A DNA stretch of 64,000 nt from Bilophila sp964538355 (GTDB taxonomy: Bacteria; Desulfobacterota; Desulfovibrionia; Desulfovibrionales; Desulfovibrionaceae): NCBI GenBank assembly GCA_964538355.1, contig CAZIFC010000004.1, forward strand, positions 92,142-156,141, read 5' to 3'. The notes beneath the pieces are model-generated. The model worked only from the letters and a program-made list of their open reading frames with translations, had not been told where the DNA came from and searched no databases. Below are positions 25,386 to 34,737 of the stretch, in pieces. The position numbers were made by a program, and so were the translations under genes. How positions within the stretch are numbered: position 1 is the stretch's first letter; every line of letters starts with the position of its first letter.

Positions 25386-25876
25386 TTCGAATCTCCTTCA
25401 AGTCCAAGTTCCTGCAACAGTTTGGCCCTCATATCCTCATCAGCCACCATTTCCTGCACCTTGCGGCGGAAATCGGGGACGTTTGACAAGGGGCTTTTCA
25501 GGGCTTTCAGGGCATCACGAAGCTGGATCAGCTTCATAAGCTCGGGAACCTGCTGCACAAGCGCATCCGGCTCAAAATCCCGCATCGTCTTGAAGGACAG
25601 ATTGGCAGTGAGCTTGGCGTCTTCTTCATTGGTGATGGTATTCGGCACGGAAATATTCAGCTGAATCCCCTGACCGGCCAGCACATCATTAAAATTATCC
25701 TTATCCACGGAAACAGGAGTACGGTCTTCAACCTGACGTTCATCCCTTGCATTGGAAAAATCGCCCAAAACCATGAGCTTCAGAGGGAGTTCCACATCTT
25801 CCTGGACATCACCAGTTGCCGGCCTATACAGGATATTAACACGTTCCTTGGGTGCTACTGAACCGTCATTTCCCAT
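25382..25876 (-). CDS. tssB: T6SS sheath small subunit TssB (VipA)
   Basis: This 164-residue partner of TssC carries the family motif ELPLKLMVLGDFSNARDER followed by the TPVSVDKDNFNDVLAG stretch and LSFKTMRDFEPDALVQQVPEL (read as two overlapping pieces). The C-terminal helix region, residues 120-160, includes ALKSPLSNVPDFRRKVQEM. The gene lies 29 bases after tssA and has AGGAG before the ATG. Confidence 0.95.
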   Translation of the reverse strand: MGNDGSVAPKERVNILYRPATGDVQEDVELPLKLMVLGDFSNARDERQVEDRTPVSVDKDNFNDVLAGQGIQLNISVPNTITNEEDAKLTANLSFKTMRDFEPDALVQQVPELMKLIQLRDALKALKSPLSNVPDFRRKVQEMVADEDMRAKLLQELGLEGDSK

Positions 25877-25905
25877 GAGACACTCCTTTTTCGATCCGTA
25901 ATCAG

Positions 25906-27531
25906 CTACATGTCATTCTTTTCTTCCATGCGGAAAGCCACAGATGGCTGAAGCTTGGCAATATGGAGAAAGGCTTCTTTCATTTTCTGTAACCGTTTTT
26001 CTTGAGAAGAGCCAGCCCATGCGCTGTATACGTTCTGCCAGAGGAGGCTTGCCAAAGCAGGGTTCCACTCATCCATTTGGCAGGCTTCCGCGGAAGCGGC
26101 TACTTCATCCGCCAACATTGTTGCAGAGTGCCAACGTTGGCATGTACACAAAAGCCGTATCTGTTCCAGGCGCAGACGAGTCCGCTTCTGAGGCTCCTGC
26201 CCGACAATGGCCTTTTCCAGCACTTCCAGCGCACTGACATAATTCCCTTGTACGGCGCACTGTTGCGATTCCTGAATCGCAAGCGTGGCACTGTCCGCAG
26301 CCAGGGAAGCCGCCCCTTGTGCCGCTCCCGGCTGAAGCGTTTCCAGCCATGCCTGCGTCTCGGTAGTAGCAAAGGGCGTGCCATCAGCAAATTTCAGCGT
26401 TTCCAGCCCCGGAAGCCGCCGGATCAGCCCAGCGCATTCTTCCCGGACCACCTCCCGGGCCTCGGCATATTCGGAACCGCATGCCTCCAGCCCTTCTGCA
26501 ATGCTGCGCTGCGCATCAAGCCACAAGGGGCACACGGGAGCAAACCCTATGGCAGACGCTACCGCCGCAACGGGATTTCCCGCGGCAAGCATGTGGCGTA
26601 CCGCATTCAGAGGAACCGGATCTGGGGGAGGAATCGCGGTCTGTCCGCCATCCGCGGGAGGCAGCGCGTTGATTTTCCCCAACAGGGAGCCGTACACGAT
26701 CTTCCAGAGGAGCCTTGCCGGAGCTGGCGGCTGGCAGCACAACAGGCCCAGCACGTCACCCGCAAGGGCATGGAAGGCGGCAAACGCGGAAGCCGTATCC
26801 TTGATTTCCTGTGCAGGCTCGACGGGCGCGGGTGCGGCTGGCGTTGTCTGGACAGGCGGGACGGCGGCTGCGGGTGTGACCGCGGGTGCTGTGCCCGGTG
26901 CGCTGGACGGCGCAGGTTCCCGCACGGGTACCGCCGCGGCCTCTTCCGGTACAGGCTCAGGCTCTGGAGCCGGCGGAGGTGGAGCCGGTTCCGGCTCAAG
27001 GACGGGCAATCGCCGCAAGGCCTCAAGGATTTCGCGCAGAGGGATATGATCCGGCAGGCGTTCTCCGATCTGCTCGTCAAGAGCAGTCACCGCCAGCCGC
27101 GCACGCTCCACGGTTTCCGCCGGGTACGGCGGCATATCCTGCCACGAGGCCATCAGGGGGAGCGATTGCTCCTGCCACCAGTCAAGGCTGTTGACTCGGG
27201 CACGAATCCGGTTCAGCGGCGGGTAGGCGGTTTCCCACCAGTGCCGGAAGAGATCCGCCAGCACCTGCGTACCCTCGGCCCAGCCGGAAAGCCCCTGCGT
27301 CTGCCCCAGCGCAATGGCGAGGTAACTGGCGGCGGGAATATCCTTGGCGAGCGTTCCCAGCACCTCCGTGGCGGCCTTGGCGACAACACACCACTGGATG
27401 CCGTCACCGGATGCGGCAAAACTCAATTTCTTGATTTCGTCCTGCATCTGCCCGTAGGCTTCTTCGTATTTCGGATCGTTCCCTTGCGGCTTTTCGCCGG
27501 GGATCGGATCGATTCCCAGAGTGTTCATCAT
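25906..27531 (-). CDS. tssA: T6SS assembly protein TssA
   Basis: TssA primes and caps sheath/tube growth. The 541-residue protein has the ImpA N-terminal domain: LGIDPIPGEKPQGNDPKYEEAY, LGQTQGLSGWAEGTQVLADL and a WETAYPPLNRIRARVNSLDW segment near residues 100-120. A Pro/Ala/Glu-rich linker of about 75 residues (roughly 175-250) separates it from a C-terminal helical domain. That C-terminus fits the longer TssA class rather than the short one. Start ATG overlaps the tssE stop. Confidence 0.9.
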   Translation of the reverse strand: MMNTLGIDPIPGEKPQGNDPKYEEAYGQMQDEIKKLSFAASGDGIQWCVVAKAATEVLGTLAKDIPAASYLAIALGQTQGLSGWAEGTQVLADLFRHWWETAYPPLNRIRARVNSLDWWQEQSLPLMASWQDMPPYPAETVERARLAVTALDEQIGERLPDHIPLREILEALRRLPVLEPEPAPPPPAPEPEPVPEEAAAVPVREPAPSSAPGTAPAVTPAAAVPPVQTTPAAPAPVEPAQEIKDTASAFAAFHALAGDVLGLLCCQPPAPARLLWKIVYGSLLGKINALPPADGGQTAIPPPDPVPLNAVRHMLAAGNPVAAVASAIGFAPVCPLWLDAQRSIAEGLEACGSEYAEAREVVREECAGLIRRLPGLETLKFADGTPFATTETQAWLETLQPGAAQGAASLAADSATLAIQESQQCAVQGNYVSALEVLEKAIVGQEPQKRTRLRLEQIRLLCTCQRWHSATMLADEVAASAEACQMDEWNPALASLLWQNVYSAWAGSSQEKRLQKMKEAFLHIAKLQPSVAFRMEEKNDM

Positions 27532-27947
27532 CCCTCCACGGAGACTTTCCCTTGAGGTGTTACCCGCGTCATCAGCAGGATAGGCATCGTTTCCGACTGC
27601 GTAAGGCGCAGCCGTGCCTGAAGCGCAAAAACCATTTGGGTTGAGGCGATGCTTTCAGGCATGAGCTTGACCGACACATTCGAAAGCCGGGGTTCGTAGC
27701 GCATCAGGATATCCGCTATGCTTTTTTCAATGCGGGGAATATCGTCATTGGTAAAAACGGACCCCATGCTGGTAAAGTCCGGAATGCCCAGCTCCTTGTC
27801 CAGCAGAGTGCTGCCCTGCCGGGTATTCAGCAGGCTGGTGACGTACCCGATGACGGAGTGCAGAACATCCTGCGGATCGTCCTGATCCCGAAAATCGGGA
27901 TTGTTGTTGATGGCCCGCAAGCGTTCCAGCAAGCGAATCCCCGACAT
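27528..27947 (-). CDS. tssE: T6SS baseplate protein TssE (gp25-like)
   Basis: TssE is the T4 gp25-like wedge protein. The 139 residues show SGIRLLERLRAINN, VLHSVIGYVTSLLNTRQGSTL, ELGIPDFTSM and the C-terminal IPRIEKSIADILMRYEPRL that matches the gp25/GPW fold. Its ATG abuts the stop of the preceding membrane-protein gene and its own stop overlaps the tssA start, so the three are tightly coupled. Confidence 0.93.
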   Translation of the reverse strand: MSGIRLLERLRAINNNPDFRDQDDPQDVLHSVIGYVTSLLNTRQGSTLLDKELGIPDFTSMGSVFTNDDIPRIEKSIADILMRYEPRLSNVSVKLMPESIASTQMVFALQARLRLTQSETMPILLMTRVTPQGKVSVEG

Positions 27948-28576
27948 CAGCTTTCTCCACGGCAGGAAAACACGATACGGATACTCTCGGACGAGTAATG
28001 GCTTTCCGACTTGAGCGGCCTCCCGGACCTATGCCCGGTACCCGACACGCGGAACAATCCGTCATGGCCAGCGACCTGAATACGGGAAAGGACGCTGTTG
28101 CCCGCAAGAGACTGGTTCAAGTAGGGCGTCTTCTTCCATTTTCCGTAAAAATCCGTACTCAGGGCAGGAATCCCGGCATGGGGCACAAACGTTTTGCACT
28201 GCCCCGGTGTTCCCGTGTACGGCAGGATGACCTCGACCTTTCCGTCAGCAAGCACGGTCACTTTTGGCTCTCCAACGGTCCCTTCCGCCGGAGCCGTCCC
28301 CTGCGTAAAGGGGGTCCACGGCGACGGGGCAGGCGCAGGCTCTGGAGCCGGAGGAGCCGATGGTTCAGGCTCTGCCGGCATTGTGGCGGGCAGCCGCGCC
28401 ACAGGGATCTGCTGCATGTGCGTCCTGGACGTAAAAAGGAAGGCAAGCAGGTTTCCCGCCGTTTCCGTTTTGGTGGTTTTGCCCACCACTATGCTCATGC
28501 AAAGCACAAGCACCAGCCAGATGCCGAGCATGATGCGGCACGCAACACGGAGTGAGGGTCTTCGGCTACCATACAT
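27947..28576 (-). CDS. T6SS-linked membrane-anchored protein of unknown role
   Basis: The 209-residue protein has one N-terminal membrane segment (MLGIWLVLVLCMSIVVG, about residues 16-32), a Pro/Ala/Glu-rich linker (about 65-90), and a C-terminal beta-rich domain with KVTVLADGKVEVILPYTG and an ending SESIRIVFSCRG. The beta pattern recalls AMIN-type envelope-binding domains, but that is only an impression. It lies exactly between tssM and tssE, overlapping both, so it should be part of the apparatus. I know of no standard tss gene with this layout. Confidence 0.75.
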   Translation of the reverse strand: MYGSRRPSLRVACRIMLGIWLVLVLCMSIVVGKTTKTETAGNLLAFLFTSRTHMQQIPVARLPATMPAEPEPSAPPAPEPAPAPSPWTPFTQGTAPAEGTVGEPKVTVLADGKVEVILPYTGTPGQCKTFVPHAGIPALSTDFYGKWKKTPYLNQSLAGNSVLSRIQVAGHDGLFRVSGTGHRSGRPLKSESHYSSESIRIVFSCRGES

Positions 28577-31500
28577 ATGTTATCCGATCCTGTAGGGTGG
28601 GGGCAGTGTTGTTTTTGCGCTCAAGGACATCGGCGATGTTGTCCGGGAGCAGGCGGACCGTAATCGTCTCGATCGACGCGGCCGCAAGCTTTTCTGCTTG
28701 GTCGGGGAAATCCGCCGCAGTGAACTGCCGCTCTCCGTACTGGAATTCCTCCAGAAACGCATCAAACCCGGCATACGAACGGCTCAGCGTAAACGAAGGA
28801 AACACGATATTCAGACGCGTTTCTCCGCACTGTGCGACGGAATACTCAAAGAGCTGCTCCTGCGGGTAGTTGCGGTTGGTCAACTGCATCTTTTTCCCCG
28901 GGCACTGGAGCGAAACGGTGGTCGCGTCGGGACGCTGCCTGGCTTCAACGTTCACCAGCGTCGGCTGTGAACGCAGCAGCACGGTATAGGTATCCCGGGG
29001 AGGGGTGCTGTTGACGGATTCGGCCCTGCTTAGCGATTGCAAAAAGTCCGCCGTGAAGGGGAAGTTCATCGCCCCCCACGAAGCGGCTGCAAGATTGCTC
29101 CCCTGCCGCTTGAGGAAAGGCTTGAGCCGTGCATTCATGAACCCGATCACAATGCCCTTTTCTCCGTACATGGCCTCGATGTCCTGAGAGCGGTACAGGT
29201 AGGTGGGATTGCTGAGGACTTCGTTTTCCCACAACCGCTGAAGCTCTCGGGCGGACTGCACGGTGACACCCTGCGCCAACAGATCCAGCATGCCCCTCAA
29301 AAGCGTCTGCCCCGGATTGTCCGTCTTGCCGCCAATGGATTTCAATGCCTTGTTCAGATGCTTTTCAGCCAGCGTAAACGGGCTTTGCGTCAGATCGCCC
29401 GCCTCTCCCATACTGTAGTGGGTTGCGGCAAGAGGAAGCGTCTGTACCGGAGAGGCAAGCAGGTGCATGATTTCAAGAAGCTGGTCATAATACTGGCGCA
29501 GCTCGGGGATGCCCCGGAAAACATCTCGCAGGTGTTTGGTATCCTTTGTATTGTCTCTAAGGATAGCCAGTGTTTCCGGCGAAGCGTTGATCAGGGAAAG
29601 CACGGTATTCCACAAGGTGAGCGAGTTGTCTTCCGCCGTCAGGAGCGCGAGCGAGGACATGGCGTCCGCAAGCTCTACGTTATCGATCCAGTCAGCCCCC
29701 TTCCCGTGCTTTGAAAGCGGCTGCAACTCGGCGGACAAGCGGTGCAACAACAGAACCTGCGGCATCTGGGCCACGGAATCCATATCCGCATAGGGAAGAA
29801 AGACATCGCCCTGCAACAGGTCGAGGTTCATGGCATTGGATTTGATAACAAAGTTATGCCATGCCTCGGCATATTCACGGTAGTAGGCATCCAGAAAATG
29901 CTGGATATCCTGCTTTACAGAGGCGTTGCCGCCGCTGATCTGCAAGACGTCCTCCAGTGTCTCCTGAAGTTTTGCGTGGCCGAACACCGTATATTTGGTG
30001 GGGACGCACACATCGGCCTCGGGAGTCCTGAGCAGGTGGGGCCAGAACTGCGACAGGCAGATGCGCGACGCCGGGGAAAATTCTCCGATATTGTCGGCAA
30101 TAACCGAAAGCATGTTCCCGCCGTTGGAAGACAGGCTATAGGCCATCAGCTGCTGGAGGTCTTGCAGCAGCACCTCAAGCTGGGCGTTGTTCTCCGTCCA
30201 GTCAAGGGCGGTCTGCATAAGTTCGGTATTGAGCGGAGTCCACTTCTTTTCATTAAAGGCGGTCAGCGGATAGATTTCGTTCCGCACGCCGGCCGTGCTC
30301 CCGGTGGTCACGCGCTCCGCAACATTGGCGCAGAGCCAACGCAGCTGGCGGGCAATATCCAGCTCTTGGCTGAGGACATATTTCTTGTTCTTCTTTGTCA
30401 GAAAAACCCGCACATGATCGAGAGAAGGCAGCAACAGCTGCTTGTAGCTATCCTGAACAAAACGCGTTTTGACTTTGCGTTCCACAAAGCCAATCATATC
30501 CTGCCCCAATGTGGGAAGGTACCATGAAGTCCGTGCATGCTCCAGATAGCGTGCGTAGGTCATGCGTTCGTACAGCTCGTTGATGCTGTCGACGTGGCTC
30601 AGCTCATCAAGCGTTGCCTGAGGCGTTGTCAAAACATAATGCTGGTACAGCGTGCTTGCGCCCAATATGCCGCACACGAACAACAGGAGCAGAAGCCACG
30701 CCCCCATCAGCATCCCCTTTGTAGAGGCATACAGGGAAAAGCGGCTATTGAGCCGCTCGATGGGCTGGGTTTCGGCCGGAAGAACCTTTGTCAGCAGCTC
30801 GCTCAAAAAACGGGGACGCGGAGACTCCTTGCGAAGCATGCTGGACTCGGCCTGCGGGGTACAGGGCAGGAGCGGCAAGGGCAGCTCCGCCGCCGAAGCC
30901 TCAGGGCCGGCATTGGCGGCAGCACGTTTCTCCTCTGCCGCGAAACCCGCAACCTCGCCAAGCGGACGGGAAAAGGAAAAGAAGATGCCGCGGAGCAAAG
31001 GAACCGCCTGATGCGGAACAGGGGTAAAAACCTGCTCGAGGACATCTTCGAGGCATTCGCCTATACGGGGAAGCTCCTCAAGGGCAGCCAGCTCGTCTCC
31101 GTGCGGCGGGATGCCGTCCACTGCGGCAGTGCGTATTGCCCCGGTCAGGCTTTTGACCGCCCTCTCAAGGGCATATCGGCCATAATCCGCCTCGGCTTCC
31201 TCCATAAGGCAGCCCAGAGGCCTTTCAGTCACCGAGCCGGGCAGCCGTTCTCCCAGTTCAGCCATGCCCGGAAGGGTTTCGAGATCCTGAACAAGAACGT
31301 ACACGGGAAAACGGCGGCCCAGAGCCAGCATCACCTGCTGGGCACGATCACGAAATTCCCGGCCCTGTTCCCGGCGTTTTTCCGTGCTCCATTGCCGGAG
31401 ATCACGGGAGGATACGATCAGCATCAATCCCCGGAGCGACATCTTGCGCCGCTCATTCACCAGCAAGGTGAGGAACGACTCCCAAACGCCGCACTCCAGC

Positions 31501-31991
31501 GACGCCGCTGTCCTCAGGATGATTGCCCCTGAAAGGAAATGCCAGCCGACGGGAGCCTGAGCCTTGTGCTCGGGGATATTGCGCCCAAAGGCGTCAAACA
31601 GCGGCGTGCCGCCGGTGGCGTCCAGAGCCAGATACCACGGCTGGCTGTAGCGGGGATGGGCCTTGGCCCGAAGCGGGGACGCATCAAGGACATGCAGGCC
31701 GCGCCGCCAGACATCGTACAGGCTGTTGAAGCCCCCCTCCCCACCGGATTCCTGCTGCCGCTGTTCGGACAGCACGCGCTTGACGAAAGCCTGTTTGTTG
31801 CGCCAGCGGAACAGGGTCCTCAGGCCGAAAAACAACAACACCAGCCCCAGCAGCCCGACCATGATCACCGCTCCGGTAAGCAGCGGCCAGTTCTGCCACC
31901 ACGCCAGTGCCGTCAAAGCCGCAAGGATGGCCCCCGCCAAGAGAACAAGCATGAAATATCCGAGGAACTTCATCAAAACACGCATTGGCAT
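28566..31991 (-). CDS. tssM: T6SS membrane-complex protein TssM (IcmF-like)
   Basis: TssM spans the inner membrane and the periplasm and, with TssL and TssJ, forms the trans-envelope complex. The 1141 residues have two N-terminal membrane segments (about 8-30 and 37-57), a cytoplasmic domain, a third segment near 410-430 (GMLMGAWLLLLLFVCGILGA), and a long periplasmic part ending in the beta-rich C domain. RRFPVYVLVQDLETLPGMAEL matches the family. The nucleotide-binding P-loop expected after PWYLAL is replaced by DATGGTPLFDAFG, so no GK[ST] is present. Confidence 0.93.
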   Translation of the reverse strand: MPMRVLMKFLGYFMLVLLAGAILAALTALAWWQNWPLLTGAVIMVGLLGLVLLFFGLRTLFRWRNKQAFVKRVLSEQRQQESGGEGGFNSLYDVWRRGLHVLDASPLRAKAHPRYSQPWYLALDATGGTPLFDAFGRNIPEHKAQAPVGWHFLSGAIILRTAASLECGVWESFLTLLVNERRKMSLRGLMLIVSSRDLRQWSTEKRREQGREFRDRAQQVMLALGRRFPVYVLVQDLETLPGMAELGERLPGSVTERPLGCLMEEAEADYGRYALERAVKSLTGAIRTAAVDGIPPHGDELAALEELPRIGECLEDVLEQVFTPVPHQAVPLLRGIFFSFSRPLGEVAGFAAEEKRAAANAGPEASAAELPLPLLPCTPQAESSMLRKESPRPRFLSELLTKVLPAETQPIERLNSRFSLYASTKGMLMGAWLLLLLFVCGILGASTLYQHYVLTTPQATLDELSHVDSINELYERMTYARYLEHARTSWYLPTLGQDMIGFVERKVKTRFVQDSYKQLLLPSLDHVRVFLTKKNKKYVLSQELDIARQLRWLCANVAERVTTGSTAGVRNEIYPLTAFNEKKWTPLNTELMQTALDWTENNAQLEVLLQDLQQLMAYSLSSNGGNMLSVIADNIGEFSPASRICLSQFWPHLLRTPEADVCVPTKYTVFGHAKLQETLEDVLQISGGNASVKQDIQHFLDAYYREYAEAWHNFVIKSNAMNLDLLQGDVFLPYADMDSVAQMPQVLLLHRLSAELQPLSKHGKGADWIDNVELADAMSSLALLTAEDNSLTLWNTVLSLINASPETLAILRDNTKDTKHLRDVFRGIPELRQYYDQLLEIMHLLASPVQTLPLAATHYSMGEAGDLTQSPFTLAEKHLNKALKSIGGKTDNPGQTLLRGMLDLLAQGVTVQSARELQRLWENEVLSNPTYLYRSQDIEAMYGEKGIVIGFMNARLKPFLKRQGSNLAAASWGAMNFPFTADFLQSLSRAESVNSTPPRDTYTVLLRSQPTLVNVEARQRPDATTVSLQCPGKKMQLTNRNYPQEQLFEYSVAQCGETRLNIVFPSFTLSRSYAGFDAFLEEFQYGERQFTAADFPDQAEKLAAASIETITVRLLPDNIADVLERKNNTAPTLQDRITYVW

Positions 31992-31995
31992 CGCC

Positions 31996-32769
31996 TTATG
32001 TTAGCACTTCATCAAGGGGGAGATTGGCCAGAATGTCAGCACAATACAATCCAAAAACAAGGCATGCCAGCAAGGGGACAAGCACATAGAGAAGCGGCTC
32101 GACAAAATCCAGCGTCGCCGCCAGAGGCTTGGGCTTGCATTCCCTGGACAAGGCAAGCGGTTCTTCCGAAGCGGACAAGAACTGTCCGGCAGCCTTGCGC
32201 AGGGCGCGAAGCTCCTCGGGCTTGTCAAAGCAGCACCCGCTGAAACCGTAGACGAGGCACAGCGCGTACACCCGCAGCACCTGTACTTCCTCATCGGGCA
32301 GATCAAGTGCCGCGGCCCGCTCGAAAGCAGGGGCAAGGCCACCGGTTTCGGCCAAGGCAACAGGCTGGAGGGACAAGGACGCCTCTTGCGGCTGCCCCTC
32401 CAGCAAGCAGGCGAGCCGGGCATTCAGGTCGTCAAAAAAGCGGGTTCCGGCGGCTGACGTTGCAAAATAAAAGGACTGGAGGCTCAACGCCATCCACCCG
32501 ATGGCATCGGGACGGGGCGCGTTGAGCAGCAGCTCGTCAATCCATGCGTACACGGCAAAACGGCAATATTCGCCGTTCTCTTTCCAGCTGAAGGACGAGA
32601 GGCCAGCGGAAGCCTCCCCGGAATACGGGAGGGCCCGTTCCTTGTCGGCAAGCCCCCGCAATACGCCCTGTACCTGTTCAAGCGGCGTTTCCAATCCGGC
32701 TTGCGTACCGGCAAAATGCAGGGCCTGGCTCATGAGCGGCTTGAAGCGATTGAGAATATCCATGTGCAT
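31996..32769 (-). CDS. tssL: T6SS membrane-complex protein TssL (DotU-like)
   Basis: TssL is the cytoplasm-facing partner of TssM, anchored by one C-terminal membrane segment. The 257 residues include YCRFAVYAWIDELLLNAP (family core), FFDDLNARLACLLEG and VLRVYALCLVYGFSGCCFDKPEELRAL. The tail anchor is PLLYVLVPLLACLVFGLYCA near residues 222-241. There is no peptidoglycan-binding OmpA extension, so it is the short form. It sits four bases before tssM and touches tssK. Confidence 0.92.
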   Translation of the reverse strand: MHMDILNRFKPLMSQALHFAGTQAGLETPLEQVQGVLRGLADKERALPYSGEASAGLSSFSWKENGEYCRFAVYAWIDELLLNAPRPDAIGWMALSLQSFYFATSAAGTRFFDDLNARLACLLEGQPQEASLSLQPVALAETGGLAPAFERAAALDLPDEEVQVLRVYALCLVYGFSGCCFDKPEELRALRKAAGQFLSASEEPLALSRECKPKPLAATLDFVEPLLYVLVPLLACLVFGLYCADILANLPLDEVLT

Positions 32770-34145
32770 TACCGTTGGATGACCGTCAGCTGTACAAGAA
32801 GATCTTCGGGAGCTTCAGGGAGAACAAAAGAGATGTCGCCCTGCTGAAGAATCTGACGCCAAAGCGGGTCCCCCTGATCTATCATATAATAAAGCGTATC
32901 CTGTCGGCGCGGCAGCCCCGCGGGAGGCTGATCCGCCGGAATCAGGCGGATGCCCGGCAACGCCCGGGCCACAATCCCCGGCATGATTGCGGAAGGAGCG
33001 AGCTTTCCCAGCCGGGACACCAGCTCGTCCAGATTGGCCCGGTGTGAGCTGCGCAGCAAAAGCCAGTAGGCATAGCTGTTGCCGAGTGCGTGCTGCGGCA
33101 TGACCGTCCCCAGACACCCGTTGCGCGGCTCAAGGATAAAGGTGAAGGCAGGCCCCACAACAAACGTATCCACAAGGCGGGATATGATGCTGGCGGCGGC
33201 ACTGAAACAGTCGTAAAGATTGTTGTGATCATAGGGCGGCAAGGCCCTTTCCCCCTGCGGCGTCTCGCCAAGCGGCGACAGCGAGGCCGAGAAGACCGAC
33301 AGCTCCCCGACAAGCTGGCAAAGAGCCCCGTACACCCTCCACGGGTGCATGGACGGCGCATTCAGAAGAAATTCCAGCGCGGGCGCGTTCCTGCTGAGAA
33401 CACCCAGCAGGCAGAAAAGAGTTACCCCCTGAAGCGAGGAGATTCCAGAACCCCGGGCGTCTCCGGCCACGATTTTGTATTCTTCAAGCTGCTTGCTGCG
33501 CGAAAGGAGCGTGTCGCGGATATCGCGGGTCAGCGTATACAGGACAGGAGCCGCCGAGAGTTCGACACAGGGCGGCGTAAAGCGGCTCTCGCGCAGAACC
33601 CTGTCGCCGTCACGAATCAGCCGGGCCACCGGAATCTTGTACAGATCAGGGTGTTCGGCATCAAAACTCAACCGCAGGTTGTAGCGCAGGGTCCGCACAT
33701 CCACCCGTGGCCCGTTGCCGAGCAGATCAGGAATCTGATCCGGGTTCGTCGTCGTCGTGAACCGAGCGCGATCGGGGGCGGATTCCGGGGTATCCGTTTC
33801 AAAGACATTGCCGCCGGTATCCTTGAAGGGAGCAATCCCCAGACTGACCGTCAGGGGATTTTCCGGCTTGTCCCAAGCCTGCTGAAAGGATCTGGAGGGC
33901 AGTGTGGCATTGCCGGGGAACGTCAGGTGTTCCCCGGTGGGGAGAAAAAGCTCCAGCTCCGTGATTTCAAACACGCCCGTATTCAGGGCGGCTTCGTTGA
34001 CCACGAGACGGCGGATGCCCCAAAGCCACGGCTGGACAAGCCCAGCCAAGGCGGCGGCCTGTCCCGACGCCTGCTGCTGCTCTATCTGGAAATGCTGTGG
34101 CTGCAAAAACAGGCCCTGTTCCCAAAACACGGGATTAGCGTACAC
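32769..34145 (-). CDS. tssK: T6SS baseplate-membrane connector TssK
   Basis: TssK links the baseplate to the membrane complex. The 458-residue protein starts with the diagnostic NPVFWEQGLFLQPQHFQ and contains WGIRRLVVNEAALNTGVFEI and, later, VELSAAPVLYTLTRDIRDTLLSRSKQLEEY. Its C-terminal third has LPGIRLIPADQPPAGLP. The ATG at 34145 overlaps the tssJ stop by 11 bases. Cytoplasmic. Confidence 0.95.
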   Translation of the reverse strand: MYANPVFWEQGLFLQPQHFQIEQQQASGQAAALAGLVQPWLWGIRRLVVNEAALNTGVFEITELELFLPTGEHLTFPGNATLPSRSFQQAWDKPENPLTVSLGIAPFKDTGGNVFETDTPESAPDRARFTTTTNPDQIPDLLGNGPRVDVRTLRYNLRLSFDAEHPDLYKIPVARLIRDGDRVLRESRFTPPCVELSAAPVLYTLTRDIRDTLLSRSKQLEEYKIVAGDARGSGISSLQGVTLFCLLGVLSRNAPALEFLLNAPSMHPWRVYGALCQLVGELSVFSASLSPLGETPQGERALPPYDHNNLYDCFSAAASIISRLVDTFVVGPAFTFILEPRNGCLGTVMPQHALGNSYAYWLLLRSSHRANLDELVSRLGKLAPSAIMPGIVARALPGIRLIPADQPPAGLPRRQDTLYYMIDQGDPLWRQILQQGDISFVLPEAPEDLLVQLTVIQR

Positions 34146-34737
34146 GTTCTACTCCTGAGAGGCTGACAGATTCGGAACCCAAACGAATCAAGGCATCTAC
34201 CGGGGCCGCGAGATATACCGGCTTCCGCAGCAGCCCCTCGCGTTCCGTATGCAGGGGAAAAGGAAGAATCGCCCAGCAAAGTTCTGGTTTCAGGTGCGTA
34301 TAACCTGCTACGACAGCGAGATAGCGAGCTTTCTCCATTCTGTCCGCAGTGACTTCGATGCGTTGTCCCGGCTGGAGGGCAAACGTCCTGACGCTCAAGG
34401 CCCCGGCCGTTTCCATGTTGCCTTCCAGAAGGGTCGAGAGGCCCGCTGGGGTGGACGCGAGGTTTTGCAGGGTCGCGTAGTCCGCAAGCTGATACAGGCA
34501 GACCGTCAGGCCCAGCGGAAACCCTTTATCCATATTGAGATCGTCAGTTGTCTCAATGAAATAGTGCAGGCCGCCGATGTTCAGGCTCCAGTTGACTTCC
34601 GCAGGGTTTTCAACGGGCAGGGGAGCCGGCGGATAGGATGCGACAGGGCCGCCGCAACCGGCAAGCAGGCACCATGCCAGCAGACAGGCAATGCCCCTCA
34701 GGCCCCTCTTTCCCTTCGTGTAGCCGTCAGCCGCCAA
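34135..34737 (-). CDS. tssJ: T6SS outer-membrane lipoprotein TssJ
   Basis: TssJ anchors the membrane complex to the outer membrane. A lipoprotein signal is clear: KGKRGLRGIACLLAWCLLAGC, where the lipobox LAGC gives the lipidated cysteine. The mature part has the TssJ pattern GLTVCLYQLADYATLQNLA and a C-terminal YLAVVAGYTHLKPELCWA. I chose the TTG at 34737, which overlaps the stop of the DUF4150 gene and follows GAAGG; this gives 200 residues with Cys28. An ATG at 34791 or 34782 is the alternative but would overlap the preceding gene by 56-65 bases. Confidence 0.85.
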   Translation of the reverse strand: MAADGYTKGKRGLRGIACLLAWCLLAGCGGPVASYPPAPLPVENPAEVNWSLNIGGLHYFIETTDDLNMDKGFPLGLTVCLYQLADYATLQNLASTPAGLSTLLEGNMETAGALSVRTFALQPGQRIEVTADRMEKARYLAVVAGYTHLKPELCWAILPFPLHTEREGLLRKPVYLAAPVDALIRLGSESVSLSGVERVR

